Shown piece by piece: positions 41,989-51,912 of a stretch of 64,000 nucleotides of DNA. Every line of letters starts with the position of its first letter. Within the stretch, counting starts at the first letter, position 1. The stretch comes from Actinomycetota bacterium (lineage in GTDB: Bacteria; Actinomycetota; Acidimicrobiia; Acidimicrobiales; Iamiaceae): the NCBI GenBank assembly GCA_019639075.1, contig JAHBSO010000003.1, positions 169,621 to 233,620 of the forward strand, given 5' to 3'. The position numbers and the translations under genes were made by a program. The notes below the pieces were generated by a model, which worked only from the letters and a program-made list of their open reading frames with translations, ran no database searches and was not told where the DNA came from.

Positions 41989-44133
41989 TCAGCCTTGCGC
42001 GCCCGCGCCCGCCGATGCCGGACCCTCGCCGTCCACCTCGCGAGCGGTGCTGCTCAGGTCCGGAACCCTGGTCTCGACCGGCCCGGCGAGCGACGGCGGG
42101 GCCACGTCGAGGGTCCGCAGCGCCAGCACGGCGAGCTCCGAGAAGAGGGGTGCGGCGACGTCGCCGCCGTAGATCGAGGTCTTCGGCTGCCGCACGGTGA
42201 CGATGATCGACAGGTCCGCGCCCTCGATGCCGCCGAGGAACACCGGCTGGTAGTCGTAGCCGCCCTGGGCGTTGCGGTAGGCGTCCTTCGGGTCGGTGGG
42301 ATCGGTCTGGGGGATGCGCGGCGTCCCCGTCTTGCCGAACGCGGTGTACCCGGGCACGGCGGCCTTCTGGCCGGTGCCCTCCGAGACGACCTTGGCGAGG
42401 ATCTCGCGGGTCTCGGCGGCGGTCTCGGGCGACAGCACGCGGCGGGCGTCACCGCCGGGCTGGGTGACCTCGCCGCTGCCGCGATCGACCGAGGCGATGA
42501 CCCGGGGCGGCACGACGACCCCGTCGTTGGCGATGGCGTTGAACGCGGTGAGCATCTGGATCGCGGTCACCGAGATGCCCTGGCCGATCGGGATGGCGCC
42601 GATGCTCGTGCCCGCCCACTGGTCGAGGTCGAGCATGAGGCCGTTGACCTCGCCCGGGATCTGGTCGCCGGTGCGCTGCCCGAGCCCGAACGAGCGCAGG
42701 TAGTGGTCGACGCGCTCGGCGCCGAGCCGCTGGGCGATCTTGATCGTCCCGATGTTCGACGAGGTGACGAGGATGTCGGTCGTGGACCAGATCCGCGTCG
42801 GGTGCGGGTCGTGGTCGGTGAACGTGTGGTCGTAGAGGGTGAGGTTGTCGGGGACCTCGACGAGCGAGTCGGGGTCGACGACCCCGTCCTCGATCGCGCC
42901 GGCGACGGTGATGATCTTGTTCACCGACCCGGGCTCGAACACCGTGGTGGCGGCCCGGTTGTCGACGGTCGGCGCGATCGTGCCGTCGTCGCCCTTCGCC
43001 ACGCTGGCCATGGCCAGCACCTCGCCGGTGCTCGGCCGGGTGATCACCGCCATGGCCTCGGCCGCACCGGTCGCCTCGACCTGGCGGGCCAGCGCCTGCT
43101 GGGTGGCGTACTGGAGCGACGCGTCGACGGTCAGGTGGACGTCGTTGCCCGGCACCGCGGCCTCGGTGCGCTCGGGGGTCCCGGCGATCGGGTTGCCGTC
43201 GACGTCCTGCTCGAAGCGGACGAGACCGGGGGTGCCGGTGAGCTGGTCGTCCAGGGTGAGCTCCAGGCCGTAGCGGCCCTGGCGGCCCTCCTCGTCGACC
43301 CGGCCGTGGTCGTAGGTCCGTCCGACGAGCGAACGGGCGACGTCGCCCGACGGGTACTCCCGGTCGTAGGTCGGCTCGAGCGCGATCGACGGCAGGTCGC
43401 CGGCCTCGATCGCCTTCGTGACCGCGGCCTCGGTGTCGCCGTCGACGGTGGGCGCGAGCACCTGGTAGTGCGTGTCACCTCGCGACAGGCGAGCGAGCAG
43501 GTCGTCGTGGGCGACACCGAGCAGGGTCGCCAGCTTCGTGGCCACCCGCTCCCGTACGGCCGGGTCGGTGATCTGGGACGGGTCGGCCACGACGTTCGGG
43601 CGGTCGACGGACACGGCGAGGAGCCGTCCGTTGCGGTCGTAGATGTCGCCCCGGTCGGCAGGGATGGTGCGGCTGGCGTCGCGCGCCTGCTCCCCCCGCT
43701 CGATCCAGAACGAACGCTGGGTCGCCTGGACGTCGACGAGCTTCGCGGTGACCGCCACGAGGAGCAGCACCACCACGACGATGAAGCCGATCAGGCGACG
43801 GCGGGTGCGCCGCATCGCGGTCGCGCCGTCGACCGGCGGCACCGGCGGGCGGGGCGGACGAGGAGCACGGGCGGGTCGGGCCGGGGGTCGGTCCGGACGC
43901 GGGGCGGGACGGGGGGCGGGCCGACCGGTCGAGCGGCCCGCCGGCCGCGTGGTCGATCGCGACGTCGGTCGGGAGGTCGATCGCGACGTCGAACGGCTGG
44001 CCGGACGGGTCGCCGGACGCGACGCCGTCCGCACCCCACCGGAGCGGGATGCGGACTCGTCGGGGACCGCCACGAGGCGGCCCGGCCCCGGGCGGCCGAA
44101 GAAGTCGTCGAGGTCGTGGCCGTTGCGCGTCAT
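41989..44133 (-). CDS. ftsI: Penicillin-binding protein, FtsI-like transpeptidase
   Basis: The 714-aa class B PBP has a cytoplasmic N-terminus of about 105 residues rich in Arg/Ser/Thr/Pro repeats, one helix (about 113-131), a dimerisation domain starting RTIPADRGDIYDRNG, and a transpeptidase domain. The catalytic motifs are EPGSVNK (Ser403, Lys406), SSN and KTG from Lys601. It cross-links septal peptidoglycan with FtsW. The basic repeat tail is longer than usual. ATG overlaps the ftsL-like stop. Confidence 0.94.
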   Translation of the reverse strand: MTRNGHDLDDFFGRPGPGRLVAVPDESASRSGGVRTASRPATRPASRSTSRSTSRPTSRSTTRPAGRSTGRPAPRPAPRPDRPPARPARAPRPPRPPVPPVDGATAMRRTRRRLIGFIVVVVLLLVAVTAKLVDVQATQRSFWIERGEQARDASRTIPADRGDIYDRNGRLLAVSVDRPNVVADPSQITDPAVRERVATKLATLLGVAHDDLLARLSRGDTHYQVLAPTVDGDTEAAVTKAIEAGDLPSIALEPTYDREYPSGDVARSLVGRTYDHGRVDEEGRQGRYGLELTLDDQLTGTPGLVRFEQDVDGNPIAGTPERTEAAVPGNDVHLTVDASLQYATQQALARQVEATGAAEAMAVITRPSTGEVLAMASVAKGDDGTIAPTVDNRAATTVFEPGSVNKIITVAGAIEDGVVDPDSLVEVPDNLTLYDHTFTDHDPHPTRIWSTTDILVTSSNIGTIKIAQRLGAERVDHYLRSFGLGQRTGDQIPGEVNGLMLDLDQWAGTSIGAIPIGQGISVTAIQMLTAFNAIANDGVVVPPRVIASVDRGSGEVTQPGGDARRVLSPETAAETREILAKVVSEGTGQKAAVPGYTAFGKTGTPRIPQTDPTDPKDAYRNAQGGYDYQPVFLGGIEGADLSIIVTVRQPKTSIYGGDVAAPLFSELAVLALRTLDVAPPSLAGPVETRVPDLSSTAREVDGEGPASAGAGAQG

Positions 44134-44627
44134 CGTGCCTCGGCCACCTCCGTCCGTTCGGTGCCCGGCGGTGCCGCGAGCTCGGACCCGTCGCCGGTGC
44201 CGGTGGCGGCGGTCCCGTCGGCGGCGTCGGACGTCGTGACGCCGGAATCGACCTGGATCCAGTCCCGACCGGCCGGGTCGACCATCCCGAGCCGGGCGGC
44301 CTCGAGGGCGAGGTGCTCGGGCGACTGGACGGTGGCCAGGCTGGCCCGGTCGCGCTGGAGCTCCTGCTGGATCTCGGAGATCTCGCGCCGGGTGTCGTCG
44401 AGGTGGTCCTGGCCGGTCACGAGCATCGCCTGGAAGACGGCGGCGCAGAGCAGCGATCCGAACACGACGCCGACGACCAGGACGCCGATCACCAGGCGGC
44501 GCCCGCGGCCGATGGAGGGCCGCACCACCTGCAGGTGGTCGCCCGATCGACGCCGGGGCGCGGGGCGCGGGGCCCGCGTGGGGACCGGGGCCGGGGCGGG
44601 TCGGGTGCTGCGCAGCGCGGTGGTCAT
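44130..44627 (-). CDS. FtsL-like bitopic division protein
   Basis: The 165-aa product has a basic Pro/Arg-rich N-terminus, one helix (about 50-72), then a coiled coil (DDTRREISEIQQELQRDRASL) and AARLGMVDP, a pattern typical of FtsL/DivIC proteins. Sequence conservation in this family is low, so the call rests on topology and position between rsmH and ftsI. Both ends overlap neighbours by 4 bp. Confidence 0.8.
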   Translation of the reverse strand: MTTALRSTRPAPAPVPTRAPRPAPRRRSGDHLQVVRPSIGRGRRLVIGVLVVGVVFGSLLCAAVFQAMLVTGQDHLDDTRREISEIQQELQRDRASLATVQSPEHLALEAARLGMVDPAGRDWIQVDSGVTTSDAADGTAATGTGDGSELAAPPGTERTEVAEAR

Positions 44628-45592
44628 GTCGGGACCTCGTCGTCGGGATGGGCCAGGCGTTCGACCGCCCGGAGTCGGGCGCTGGTGGCCCGGGGGTTCT
44701 CGGTGCTCTCGGCGGGGCCGGCGGTCCAGCCGCCCCGCTTGAGCAGGCGACCCTCCGGGACCGCCCCGCAGACGCAGGGAAGGCCCGGCGGGCACGTGCA
44801 GCCGCCGGTCTCGGCCCGACGGAAGCGGGCCTTCACCACGCGGTCCTCGCCGGAGTGGAAGGAGATGGCGAGGATGCGACCGCCGGGGGCGGTCACCTCG
44901 AAGGCGGCGTCCAGACCGGCCGCGAGGACGGCCAGCTCGTCGTTGGTCCACATGCGCAGCGCCTGGAAGGTCCGCTTGGCCGGGTGGCCGCCGGTGCGAC
45001 GGGTGGCGGCCGGGATGGCGCCGCGGACGATCTCGGCCAGCTCGGCGGTGCCGGCGATCGGGCGGGCGGCCTCGACGGCCCGGGCGATGCGGTCGGCGTA
45101 GCGCTCGTCGCCGAGGTCGCGCAGCACGCGGGCCAGCTCCCGCCGGTCGCCGTGGTTCACGAGGTCCGCGGCGGTGCGGGACCGGTCGCGGTCCTGGCGC
45201 ATGTCGAGCGGGCCGTCGGCCCGGTAGGAGAAGCCGCGCTCGGGACGGTCGAGCTGCGGCGACGACACGCCGAGGTCGAACAGGACCCCGACGATCGGTT
45301 GGACGGCGGTGCCGGCCGCGGCGACGACGGTTGCCAGCTGGTCGAAGCGGGCGTGGACGACCTCGGCCCGGTCCCCGAAGGGAGCGAGCCGTGCCTGCGC
45401 CGCGACCAGGGCGTCCCGGTCCTGGTCGAGGCCGAGGACGCGGAGGTCGTCCCGGGTCTCGAGCAGGGCCGCCGCATGGCCGGCACCACCGAGGGTGGCG
45501 TCGACGATCGTGCCCGCGGGGACGGGTGCGAACAGCGCGAGCACCTCGTCGAGCAGGACCGATCGGTGGACGAAGGGTTCGGTGGCCATCAT
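44624..45592 (-). CDS. rsmH: 16S rRNA (cytosine-1402-N4) methyltransferase RsmH
   Basis: The 322-aa enzyme shows VDATLGGAGHAAALL (SAM binding), FDLGVSSPQLDRPERGFSY, MRQD and ILAISFHSGEDRVVK. It methylates C1402 of 16S rRNA. It starts ATGATG; the first ATG (45592) overlaps the mraZ stop. A Cys-rich patch, CTCPPGLPCVCG, near the C-terminus is common in actinobacterial RsmH. Confidence 0.95.
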   Translation of the reverse strand: MMATEPFVHRSVLLDEVLALFAPVPAGTIVDATLGGAGHAAALLETRDDLRVLGLDQDRDALVAAQARLAPFGDRAEVVHARFDQLATVVAAAGTAVQPIVGVLFDLGVSSPQLDRPERGFSYRADGPLDMRQDRDRSRTAADLVNHGDRRELARVLRDLGDERYADRIARAVEAARPIAGTAELAEIVRGAIPAATRRTGGHPAKRTFQALRMWTNDELAVLAAGLDAAFEVTAPGGRILAISFHSGEDRVVKARFRRAETGGCTCPPGLPCVCGAVPEGRLLKRGGWTAGPAESTENPRATSARLRAVERLAHPDDEVPT

Positions 45593-46116
45593 TCCGGCAG
45601 CCCCTCGTAGTTGCCGAGGAGCAGCTCGATGTCGTCGAGGATGCCGCCCTCCTCCTCGTCGAACCGCCGGGCCGGCCAGATCTCGACGGCCTCGATGGCG
45701 CCGGCCAGGACGATGTCCTCCCCCGGGGCGATGCCCACGAGGTCTCGCATCTCGGGCGGGAGCACGAGGCGGGACTGGCTGTCGACCGAGACCGTGGCCG
45801 CCAGGATGTGGAGGCGCTTGCGGACCCGGGGGTCCACGACCGCCTTGGCGGTGGCCGAGGACCCGGCGTCGTTGGCCATGGCGATGAACCCGGCCGGCGT
45901 GTACAGGTTCAGGAAGCGCCGACCGATCGGCAGGATCTTCGCCGAGTCGGCGAAGGCCCCCTTGAGGTGCGCGGGCAGGGCGATGCGGCCGTTGGCGGGC
46001 AGCTTGAGGCGGGTGATCCCGGTGAACCCCTCGTGACCGAACACCGGCAGCGCGGGCGCGCTCGCCCCGGTCGCGGTCGCCGAACCGGCGTGCTCGATCC
46101 CTCCAAGGTCCTCCAT
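45589..46116 (-). CDS. mraZ: Transcriptional regulator MraZ
   Basis: The 175-aa protein has two AbrB/MraZ-type domains: TGITRLKLPANGRIALPAHLKG and SVDSQSRLVLPPEMRDLVGI. MraZ binds repeated boxes upstream of its own gene and represses the dcw operon. The N-terminal 25 residues before VFGHEGF are extra relative to the usual family start. ATG at 46116 was kept because a TACATT -10 element precedes it by 8 nt and no other upstream start is in frame. Confidence 0.9.
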   Translation of the reverse strand: MEDLGGIEHAGSATATGASAPALPVFGHEGFTGITRLKLPANGRIALPAHLKGAFADSAKILPIGRRFLNLYTPAGFIAMANDAGSSATAKAVVDPRVRKRLHILAATVSVDSQSRLVLPPEMRDLVGIAPGEDIVLAGAIEAVEIWPARRFDEEEGGILDDIELLLGNYEGLPE

Positions 46117-46120
46117 CGCT

Positions 46121-46145
46121 CGCCAATGTATGCCATTTTACTCCA
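46121..46145 (-). promoter_or_regulatory. Candidate MraZ operator: three boxes at 10-bp spacing
   Basis: On the minus strand TGGAG (46145-46141), TGGCA (46135-46131) and TGGCG (46125-46121) are spaced exactly 10 bp apart, the arrangement of known MraZ sites (TGGGN repeats with 5-nt spacers). They end 4 nt before the start codon. Confidence 0.6.
46125..46130 (-). promoter_or_regulatory. Putative leaderless -10 element of mraZ
   Basis: TACATT lies 8 nt before the ATG at 46116, between the second and third MraZ-type boxes, so bound MraZ would block it. Confidence 0.48.
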
Positions 46146-46242
46146 CTTGGAAAGACCCAGAACGCGTGTTCGCCCAGGTCAGGACCTCAGGACGCCACGA
46201 CTCGCCATCCCTGGCCCGCCCGCGACCGTCGGTGAGGGTGGC

Positions 46243-46923
46243 TCAGGCGGCGCGGAGGCGGGCCAGGAACGTGGCCACGACCGTCGCCGGTGCCACCCGC
46301 CCGATGCCGGTGGCCACGTCCGCGAGCCGGTGGCCGAGCGCGGCCCGCTCCCCCTCGTCGAGGGCCAGGACGTCGACGAGCGGCGTCGGGTCCCAGCGGT
46401 GGAGCACGGCGCACTGGAACCGGGCGGCGTCGCGGGTGCGTCGCTGGGAGACCCCGACCACCTTGCGACCCCGCACCACCACCTCGCCGGGGGCGAGCCC
46501 GGCGAAGCAGACGAGCCCCGAGTCCTCGGTGCGCGCCAGCGGACCGGTGTGCACGGTCGCACCGCACACCCCGACGTCGGTCAGGACGTCGGCCCAGATC
46601 CGGCCGAGCCACAGCGCCGAGCGCCCGACGTCGTCGCTCCAGTGGGGATCACCGGCCGGGAGCAGGACGTCGACCCAGGTGACCCCGTCCGGCTCCAGCC
46701 AGACCGCTCCCCCGCCGCTGCGCCGGCGGACGACGTCGACCCCGGCCTCCTTGGCCAGCTCCTCGTCGACCACCTCCAGCGACTGGGTGCTCCCGAGGGC
46801 GACCGCGGGCTGGGCCACCTCGAACCACCACACCGTGCGCCGGGCCGGCGACGGCACCGTGCGGGCGTGGAACGCGGCCGCCGAACCCACGTGGCGCTCG
46901 ATGCCCCAACGGTCGCCGATCAT
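46243..46923 (-). CDS. Lipoate-protein ligase A-like (biotin/lipoate ligase family)
   Basis: The 226-aa protein has VALGSTQSLE and VVRRRSGGGAVWL, the lipoyl-AMP binding glycine motif, then a region with Lys (RGRKVVGVSQRRT) that matches the catalytic Lys strand. Members attach lipoate, octanoate or related acids to carrier proteins. ATG overlaps the menC stop by 4 bp. Carboxylate specificity is not clear. Confidence 0.8.
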   Translation of the reverse strand: MIGDRWGIERHVGSAAAFHARTVPSPARRTVWWFEVAQPAVALGSTQSLEVVDEELAKEAGVDVVRRRSGGGAVWLEPDGVTWVDVLLPAGDPHWSDDVGRSALWLGRIWADVLTDVGVCGATVHTGPLARTEDSGLVCFAGLAPGEVVVRGRKVVGVSQRRTRDAARFQCAVLHRWDPTPLVDVLALDEGERAALGHRLADVATGIGRVAPATVVATFLARLRAA

Positions 46924-48017
46924 GCCGCCTCCACCACGACCCGGTCGACGGTGGCGGCATCGAGGGCGACCCGGTCGACCTCCACGCCGATCCCCGGCCC
47001 GCCGGGCACCACGACCCGGCCGCGGTCGTCGACCACGATCGGGGTGGTGACGTCCCGCTCGACGTAGCGGTCGGAGGGCCCCAGGTCCGTCGGGACGACG
47101 AGCAGCTCGGAGGCGGCCACCGCCAGCGCCGCCGCCCGGCCGATCCCGGACTCCAACATCCCCCCGACGAACGCGCCCCAGCCGACGTCGCGGGCGGCGA
47201 GCACCACCTCGACCGCGGCCTCGGTGCCCCCGAGGCGGGCCGGCTTGACGTTCACCAGGTGGCCGGCACCGAGCGCGGCGGCGGTGCGGAGCGCATCGAC
47301 CGACGAGATCGACTCGTCGAGCGCGATCGGTGTGTCGCACCGGCGGGCCAGCTCCGCCGAGCCCACCAGGTCGTCGACCGGTGCCGGCTGCTCGACGTAG
47401 GCCAGCCGGTGCGCGTCGAGCACCGACAGGGTCCGGGCGTCGAGCGTCCCGTTCCCGTCGACGGCGAGGTCGAGGTCGGGCCAGTTCCGGCGAACGGCAT
47501 CCACCCCCTCAAGGTCGTCCGATCCGGGGGTGACCTTGAGCTTCACGAGCGCGACGCCCCGTTCGATCTCGGCGGCGACCGCGGCGACCACGTCGGCGAC
47601 CGGACCCCGTCCGACCACCGCCGTGCGGGGCACGGCGGGCCGCGGGCGGCCGAGCGAGACCGCGACCTGGTCCACGAGGGAACGTCCCCGCCGGCGCAAC
47701 CCCAGGTCACGGAGGGCACCGATGGCGCCCGCGGACGCCATCGGGTGCCCGACGACCTCGAGCTCGCGCCCGGCGACGAGCGCGGGCGCCAGCTCGTCGC
47801 GCAGGACGGCCCAGGCCCCGCCGGTGTACTCGGAGGTGTAGGTCGGCCGGGCCAGCGCCGAGCACTCCCCCCACCCCGACCGGCCCGCGCCGTCGACGGC
47901 CTCGACGACGACCAGGTCCCGCACCCGTTCCTCGCCGTGCGCCGACCGCAGCGGACGGTGCAACGGGAGGTGCAGGCGCCGCAGCACGACGTGCTGCAGC
48001 GCCTGCTCGCCCCTCAA
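46920..48017 (-). CDS. menC: O-succinylbenzoate synthase (MenC), enolase superfamily
   Basis: The 365-aa enzyme has LVKLKVTPGS (catalytic Lys pair), LAVDGNGTLD, YVEQPAPVDDL, IALDESISSV (metal ligands) and VNVKPARLGGTEAA with the second catalytic Lys. It dehydrates SHCHC to o-succinylbenzoate in menaquinone synthesis. No other men gene is in the window. Start is uncertain: TTG 48017 gives the local 4-bp overlap style, but GTG 47987 and GTG 48032 are alternatives. Confidence 0.82.
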   Translation of the reverse strand: MRGEQALQHVVLRRLHLPLHRPLRSAHGEERVRDLVVVEAVDGAGRSGWGECSALARPTYTSEYTGGAWAVLRDELAPALVAGRELEVVGHPMASAGAIGALRDLGLRRRGRSLVDQVAVSLGRPRPAVPRTAVVGRGPVADVVAAVAAEIERGVALVKLKVTPGSDDLEGVDAVRRNWPDLDLAVDGNGTLDARTLSVLDAHRLAYVEQPAPVDDLVGSAELARRCDTPIALDESISSVDALRTAAALGAGHLVNVKPARLGGTEAAVEVVLAARDVGWGAFVGGMLESGIGRAAALAVAASELLVVPTDLGPSDRYVERDVTTPIVVDDRGRVVVPGGPGIGVEVDRVALDAATVDRVVVEAA

Positions 48018-48508
48018 GCGGTCTGGATCCACGGACGCCACGCGTCGGGCACCGGTCCGACCCCGAACGCCACCCAACCGGACCGCCGCGGGTGGGTCGG
48101 CGGCCGCAACAGGCCCAGCCGCAGCTCCGACAGGAGGTGATCGGCCTTGCGGACGTTGCACGGTCGACAGGCCGCGACGACGTTGTCCCAGGTGTGGGTG
48201 CCACCCCGGCTCCGGGGCACCACGTGGTCGAGGGTCTCGGCCCGGTCCCCGCAGTACTGGCACCGGTGCTCGTCCCGGGCGAAGACGCCGCGGCGACTGA
48301 TCGGCACCTCCCGGTTGCGGACGACCCGCACCACCGAACGGAGCTTGATGACCGACGGGACCTCGACGGCGAGGTGCTCGGCGTGCAACCAGTCGCCGGA
48401 CCCGTCGACGGCGTCGGCCTTCTCCGCCAGGACCAGGACCGCGGCGCGCCGGCCGGCGACCACCGCCAGCGGCTCGTACGTCGCGTTGAGCACCAGTGCC
48501 CGGACCAT
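48014..48508 (-). CDS. HNH endonuclease family protein
   Basis: The 164-aa protein has an actinobacterial N-terminal segment (ALVLNATYEPLAVV) and a C-terminal HNH domain: CQYCG, TLDHVVPRSRGGTHTWDN, ACRPCN, giving a four-Cys zinc site and the H-N-H active site. Such proteins are widespread in actinobacteria; the physiological target is unknown. ATG at 48508 is supported by TAGCCT 8 nt upstream. Its stop overlaps the putative menC start. Confidence 0.88.
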   Translation of the reverse strand: MVRALVLNATYEPLAVVAGRRAAVLVLAEKADAVDGSGDWLHAEHLAVEVPSVIKLRSVVRVVRNREVPISRRGVFARDEHRCQYCGDRAETLDHVVPRSRGGTHTWDNVVAACRPCNVRKADHLLSELRLGLLRPPTHPRRSGWVAFGVGPVPDAWRPWIQTA

Positions 48509-48516
48509 GGAGGCGC

Positions 48517-48522
48517 AGGCTA
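48517..48522 (-). promoter_or_regulatory. Putative leaderless -10 element of the HNH-menC-ligase operon
   Basis: TAGCCT (context GGTAGCCT) lies 8 nt before the ATG at 48508. Confidence 0.48.
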
Positions 48523-48552
48523 CCGGCGCCCCGTCGCCGGCAGGGGCCGGTT

Positions 48553-48828
48553 TCAGCCGCTCCCGACGGTCCGGTTCTCGGCCCGGACCCAGTGGAGGTA
48601 GGTGACGACGTCGGCCGGTTCGGGCCGGTGGTCGTCGCCGTACTGCGTCTCCATCCGGAACCGCAGGTACGACGGATCGGGCACCGGGAGGTGCGGGGCG
48701 CGCCGCCACCAGCCCGGGGGCGCGAGGCGCCGGGCCTGCGACAGCGCGGTCAGCCAGAGGGACGGGCGGGCCAGCACCAGCGCGGTCGCCCGCAGCCAGA
48801 ACGAGCGGTCGGGCGCGGTCGGGGTCAT
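48553..48828 (-). CDS. Small conserved hypothetical protein
   Basis: The 91-aa product has a Trp/Leu/Arg-rich amphipathic first half (FWLRATALVLARPSLWLTAL) and a conserved-looking second half, SYLRFRMETQYGDD followed by DVVTYLHWVR. I know similar unnamed actinobacterial proteins but no function. ATG overlaps the ROK kinase stop (ATGA), so it is read with it. Confidence 0.75.
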   Translation of the reverse strand: MTPTAPDRSFWLRATALVLARPSLWLTALSQARRLAPPGWWRRAPHLPVPDPSYLRFRMETQYGDDHRPEPADVVTYLHWVRAENRTVGSG

Positions 48829-49694
48829 CGCACCCCCACGTCGCGGCCGAGGCCCCGCCACCCGACCGCCGCCGCGCCGACCAGCGGGCCGGCGTCACCC
48901 AGACCCCCGGGCACGATCCGGGCGCCCCGGGCGAAGCCGATGCGGGCCGTCTCGTCGAGGGAGCGCTGCGCGGCGGCGAAGAACGTCTCGCCGTAGCCGA
49001 GCGCCACCGAGCCGGCCACGACCGCCAGCCTGAGGTCGAGCAGCGCGGTCACCGAGCCGACCGCCCGACCGACCAGCTCCCCGGTGCGGCGACGGCGGTC
49101 GTCGTCGGCCTCGGCCGCCGGGCGACCCGTGATGGCGGCGATGGCCGTCCCCGACGCCTCCGCCTCCAGGCAGCCGTGGGAGCCGCAGGCGCACAGGCGA
49201 CCGTCGGGGACGATGTTGAGGTGACCGATGTGGCCGGCGTTGCCCGAGGCGCCGTCGAGCAGGCGCCCGTCGAGCACCAGCCCGCCCCCCACCCCGGTGG
49301 AGACGACCATCGCGAGGTAGTCGGTCTCGCCCCGGGCGGCGCCGCACCATCCCTCGCCGAGCGCGAGCGCCTTCGCGTCGTTGTCGACGTGCACCTCGAG
49401 CCCGGTGCGATCGGCGAGCGCCGCCCGCAGCGGGAAGTCCCGCCACTGCGGGATGTTGAGCGGCGACACCAGCTCGCCGCCCCGGGACATGGGGCCGCCG
49501 CAGCCGACGCCGCAGCCGACCGGCCGGTGGCCCTCGGCCACCCGTTCGACGAGATCGGCCAGCACCCCGAACAGCGCGTCGCCGTCGGCACCCGCGGTCG
49601 GGACCTGCTCGCGGGCCACGACGGCGCCGCCGTCGGAGACGACCGCGGCCGCCAGCTTCGTGCCACCGACGTCGACGGCCAGGACGTGCTCCAC
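48825..49694 (-). CDS. ROK-family glucokinase-like sugar kinase
   Basis: The 289-aa protein starts LAVDVGGTKLAAAVV (ATP phosphate loop), followed by HVDNDAKALALGE with the catalytic Asp, STGVGGGLVLDG, and the zinc motif CACGSHGCLEAEASG. This is the ROK pattern for cytoplasmic glucose kinases. No DNA-binding domain is present, so it is an enzyme and not a ROK repressor. GTG start; divergent from moxR. Confidence 0.88.
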   Translation of the reverse strand: MEHVLAVDVGGTKLAAAVVSDGGAVVAREQVPTAGADGDALFGVLADLVERVAEGHRPVGCGVGCGGPMSRGGELVSPLNIPQWRDFPLRAALADRTGLEVHVDNDAKALALGEGWCGAARGETDYLAMVVSTGVGGGLVLDGRLLDGASGNAGHIGHLNIVPDGRLCACGSHGCLEAEASGTAIAAITGRPAAEADDDRRRRTGELVGRAVGSVTALLDLRLAVVAGSVALGYGETFFAAAQRSLDETARIGFARGARIVPGGLGDAGPLVGAAAVGWRGLGRDVGVR

Positions 49695-49757
49695 CCGAGG
49701 AGCTTGGCACGGCCGCCTACGCTCTCCGGGCACGACCCGCGGCCGGAAAGCAGGACT

Positions 49758-50754
<997 letters not shown>

Positions 50755-50755
<1 letters not shown>

Positions 50756-51912
50756 TGCCCACCCGCGCCGGATGGCTCGTGGCGGTCGGCGGGGTGACCA
50801 CGATCGGGGTCGGCCGCCTGCTCGCCCTCCCCGAGCTGTACATCCTCGGTTCGATCGCGGTCGCCCTCGTGGTCGTCGCGGTGCTGTCGGTGCGCCGCCG
50901 CCTCCCCCGGTTGGTGGTCGAGCGGGTGATCGCGCCCCCGCGGGTCCACCGGGGCGGCGACAGCCGCGTCGAGCTGCGGGTCGGCAACGGCGGCCGGCGC
51001 CGCAGCCCGCTGCTCGAGCTGCACGATCCGGTGGCGGGCACGGTCGGGGCCCGCATGGCGCTCGCCCCGATCGACGCCGGCGAGCACCGGGCGGTGAGCT
51101 ATCGCCTCCCCACGGCCCGGCGGGGCCGGCTCGACATCGGTCCGCTCACCGCCACCCGCACCGACCCGTTCGGGGTCGCGTCACGGCGGGCCGAGGTGGC
51201 CGGCGCCACCCACCTCACCGTCCTGCCCGCCGTCGAACCGCTGCACCGCCTGCCCGACGCCCCCGGTCGCGACGATCCGCTGGCCGGCACGTCACGTCCC
51301 CTGCTGGTGCGCCCGGGCGGCGGCGAGTTCGCATCGCTGCGCGAGTACGTCGCCGGCGACGACCTGCGCCGCGTCCACTGGCCGTCGTCGGCCCGGGCCG
51401 GCGACCTGTTGGTGCGCCAGGAGGACCCGCCGTGGCAGGGCCACGTCACCCTGCTGCTCGACGCCCGGACCGACCGCGTGTCGCCCGAGCGGTTCGAGTA
51501 CGCGGTGACCGCGGCCGCGAGCATCGTCCACGCCGTGGCCCGCGTCGGCGACCGCGCCCGACTGATGATCAGCGACGGCACGAACTCCGGTCTCGTCGAC
51601 GCCCGGGCCGCCGAGCAGACGCTCCTCGAGCACCTCGCGCTCGTGCAGTTGCACCCGGCGGACCAGCCGCTCCCCCGCCCACCGACCGACGGACGGCGCG
51701 ACACCGGAAACCTGGTCCTGATCACCGGACGGCCGCACCACGACGACCTCGACCTCGCTCGAAGCATGCGGGCCCGGTTCGGGTCGGTGCTCGTCGTCGC
51801 CGTCGAGACGGTCCCCGCGACCGACCACGACCCGGGCGTGGCCGTCGCCGTGTTCGACGACGACACGCCGTTCGCCACCGCGTGGCACGACTTCTCGGCG
51901 GGCCGGCGGTGA
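50755..51912 (+). CDS. DUF58 domain protein
   Basis: The 385-aa product has two N-terminal membrane helices (about 5-40), a beta-rich linker and a DUF58 domain with GGEFASLREYVAGDDLRRVHWPSSAR, then a vWA-like region (VTLLLDARTD). It is the usual partner of MoxR and transglutaminase-like proteins; the system's role is poorly defined, possibly envelope protein assembly. ATG overlaps the moxR stop (TGATG). Confidence 0.88.
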
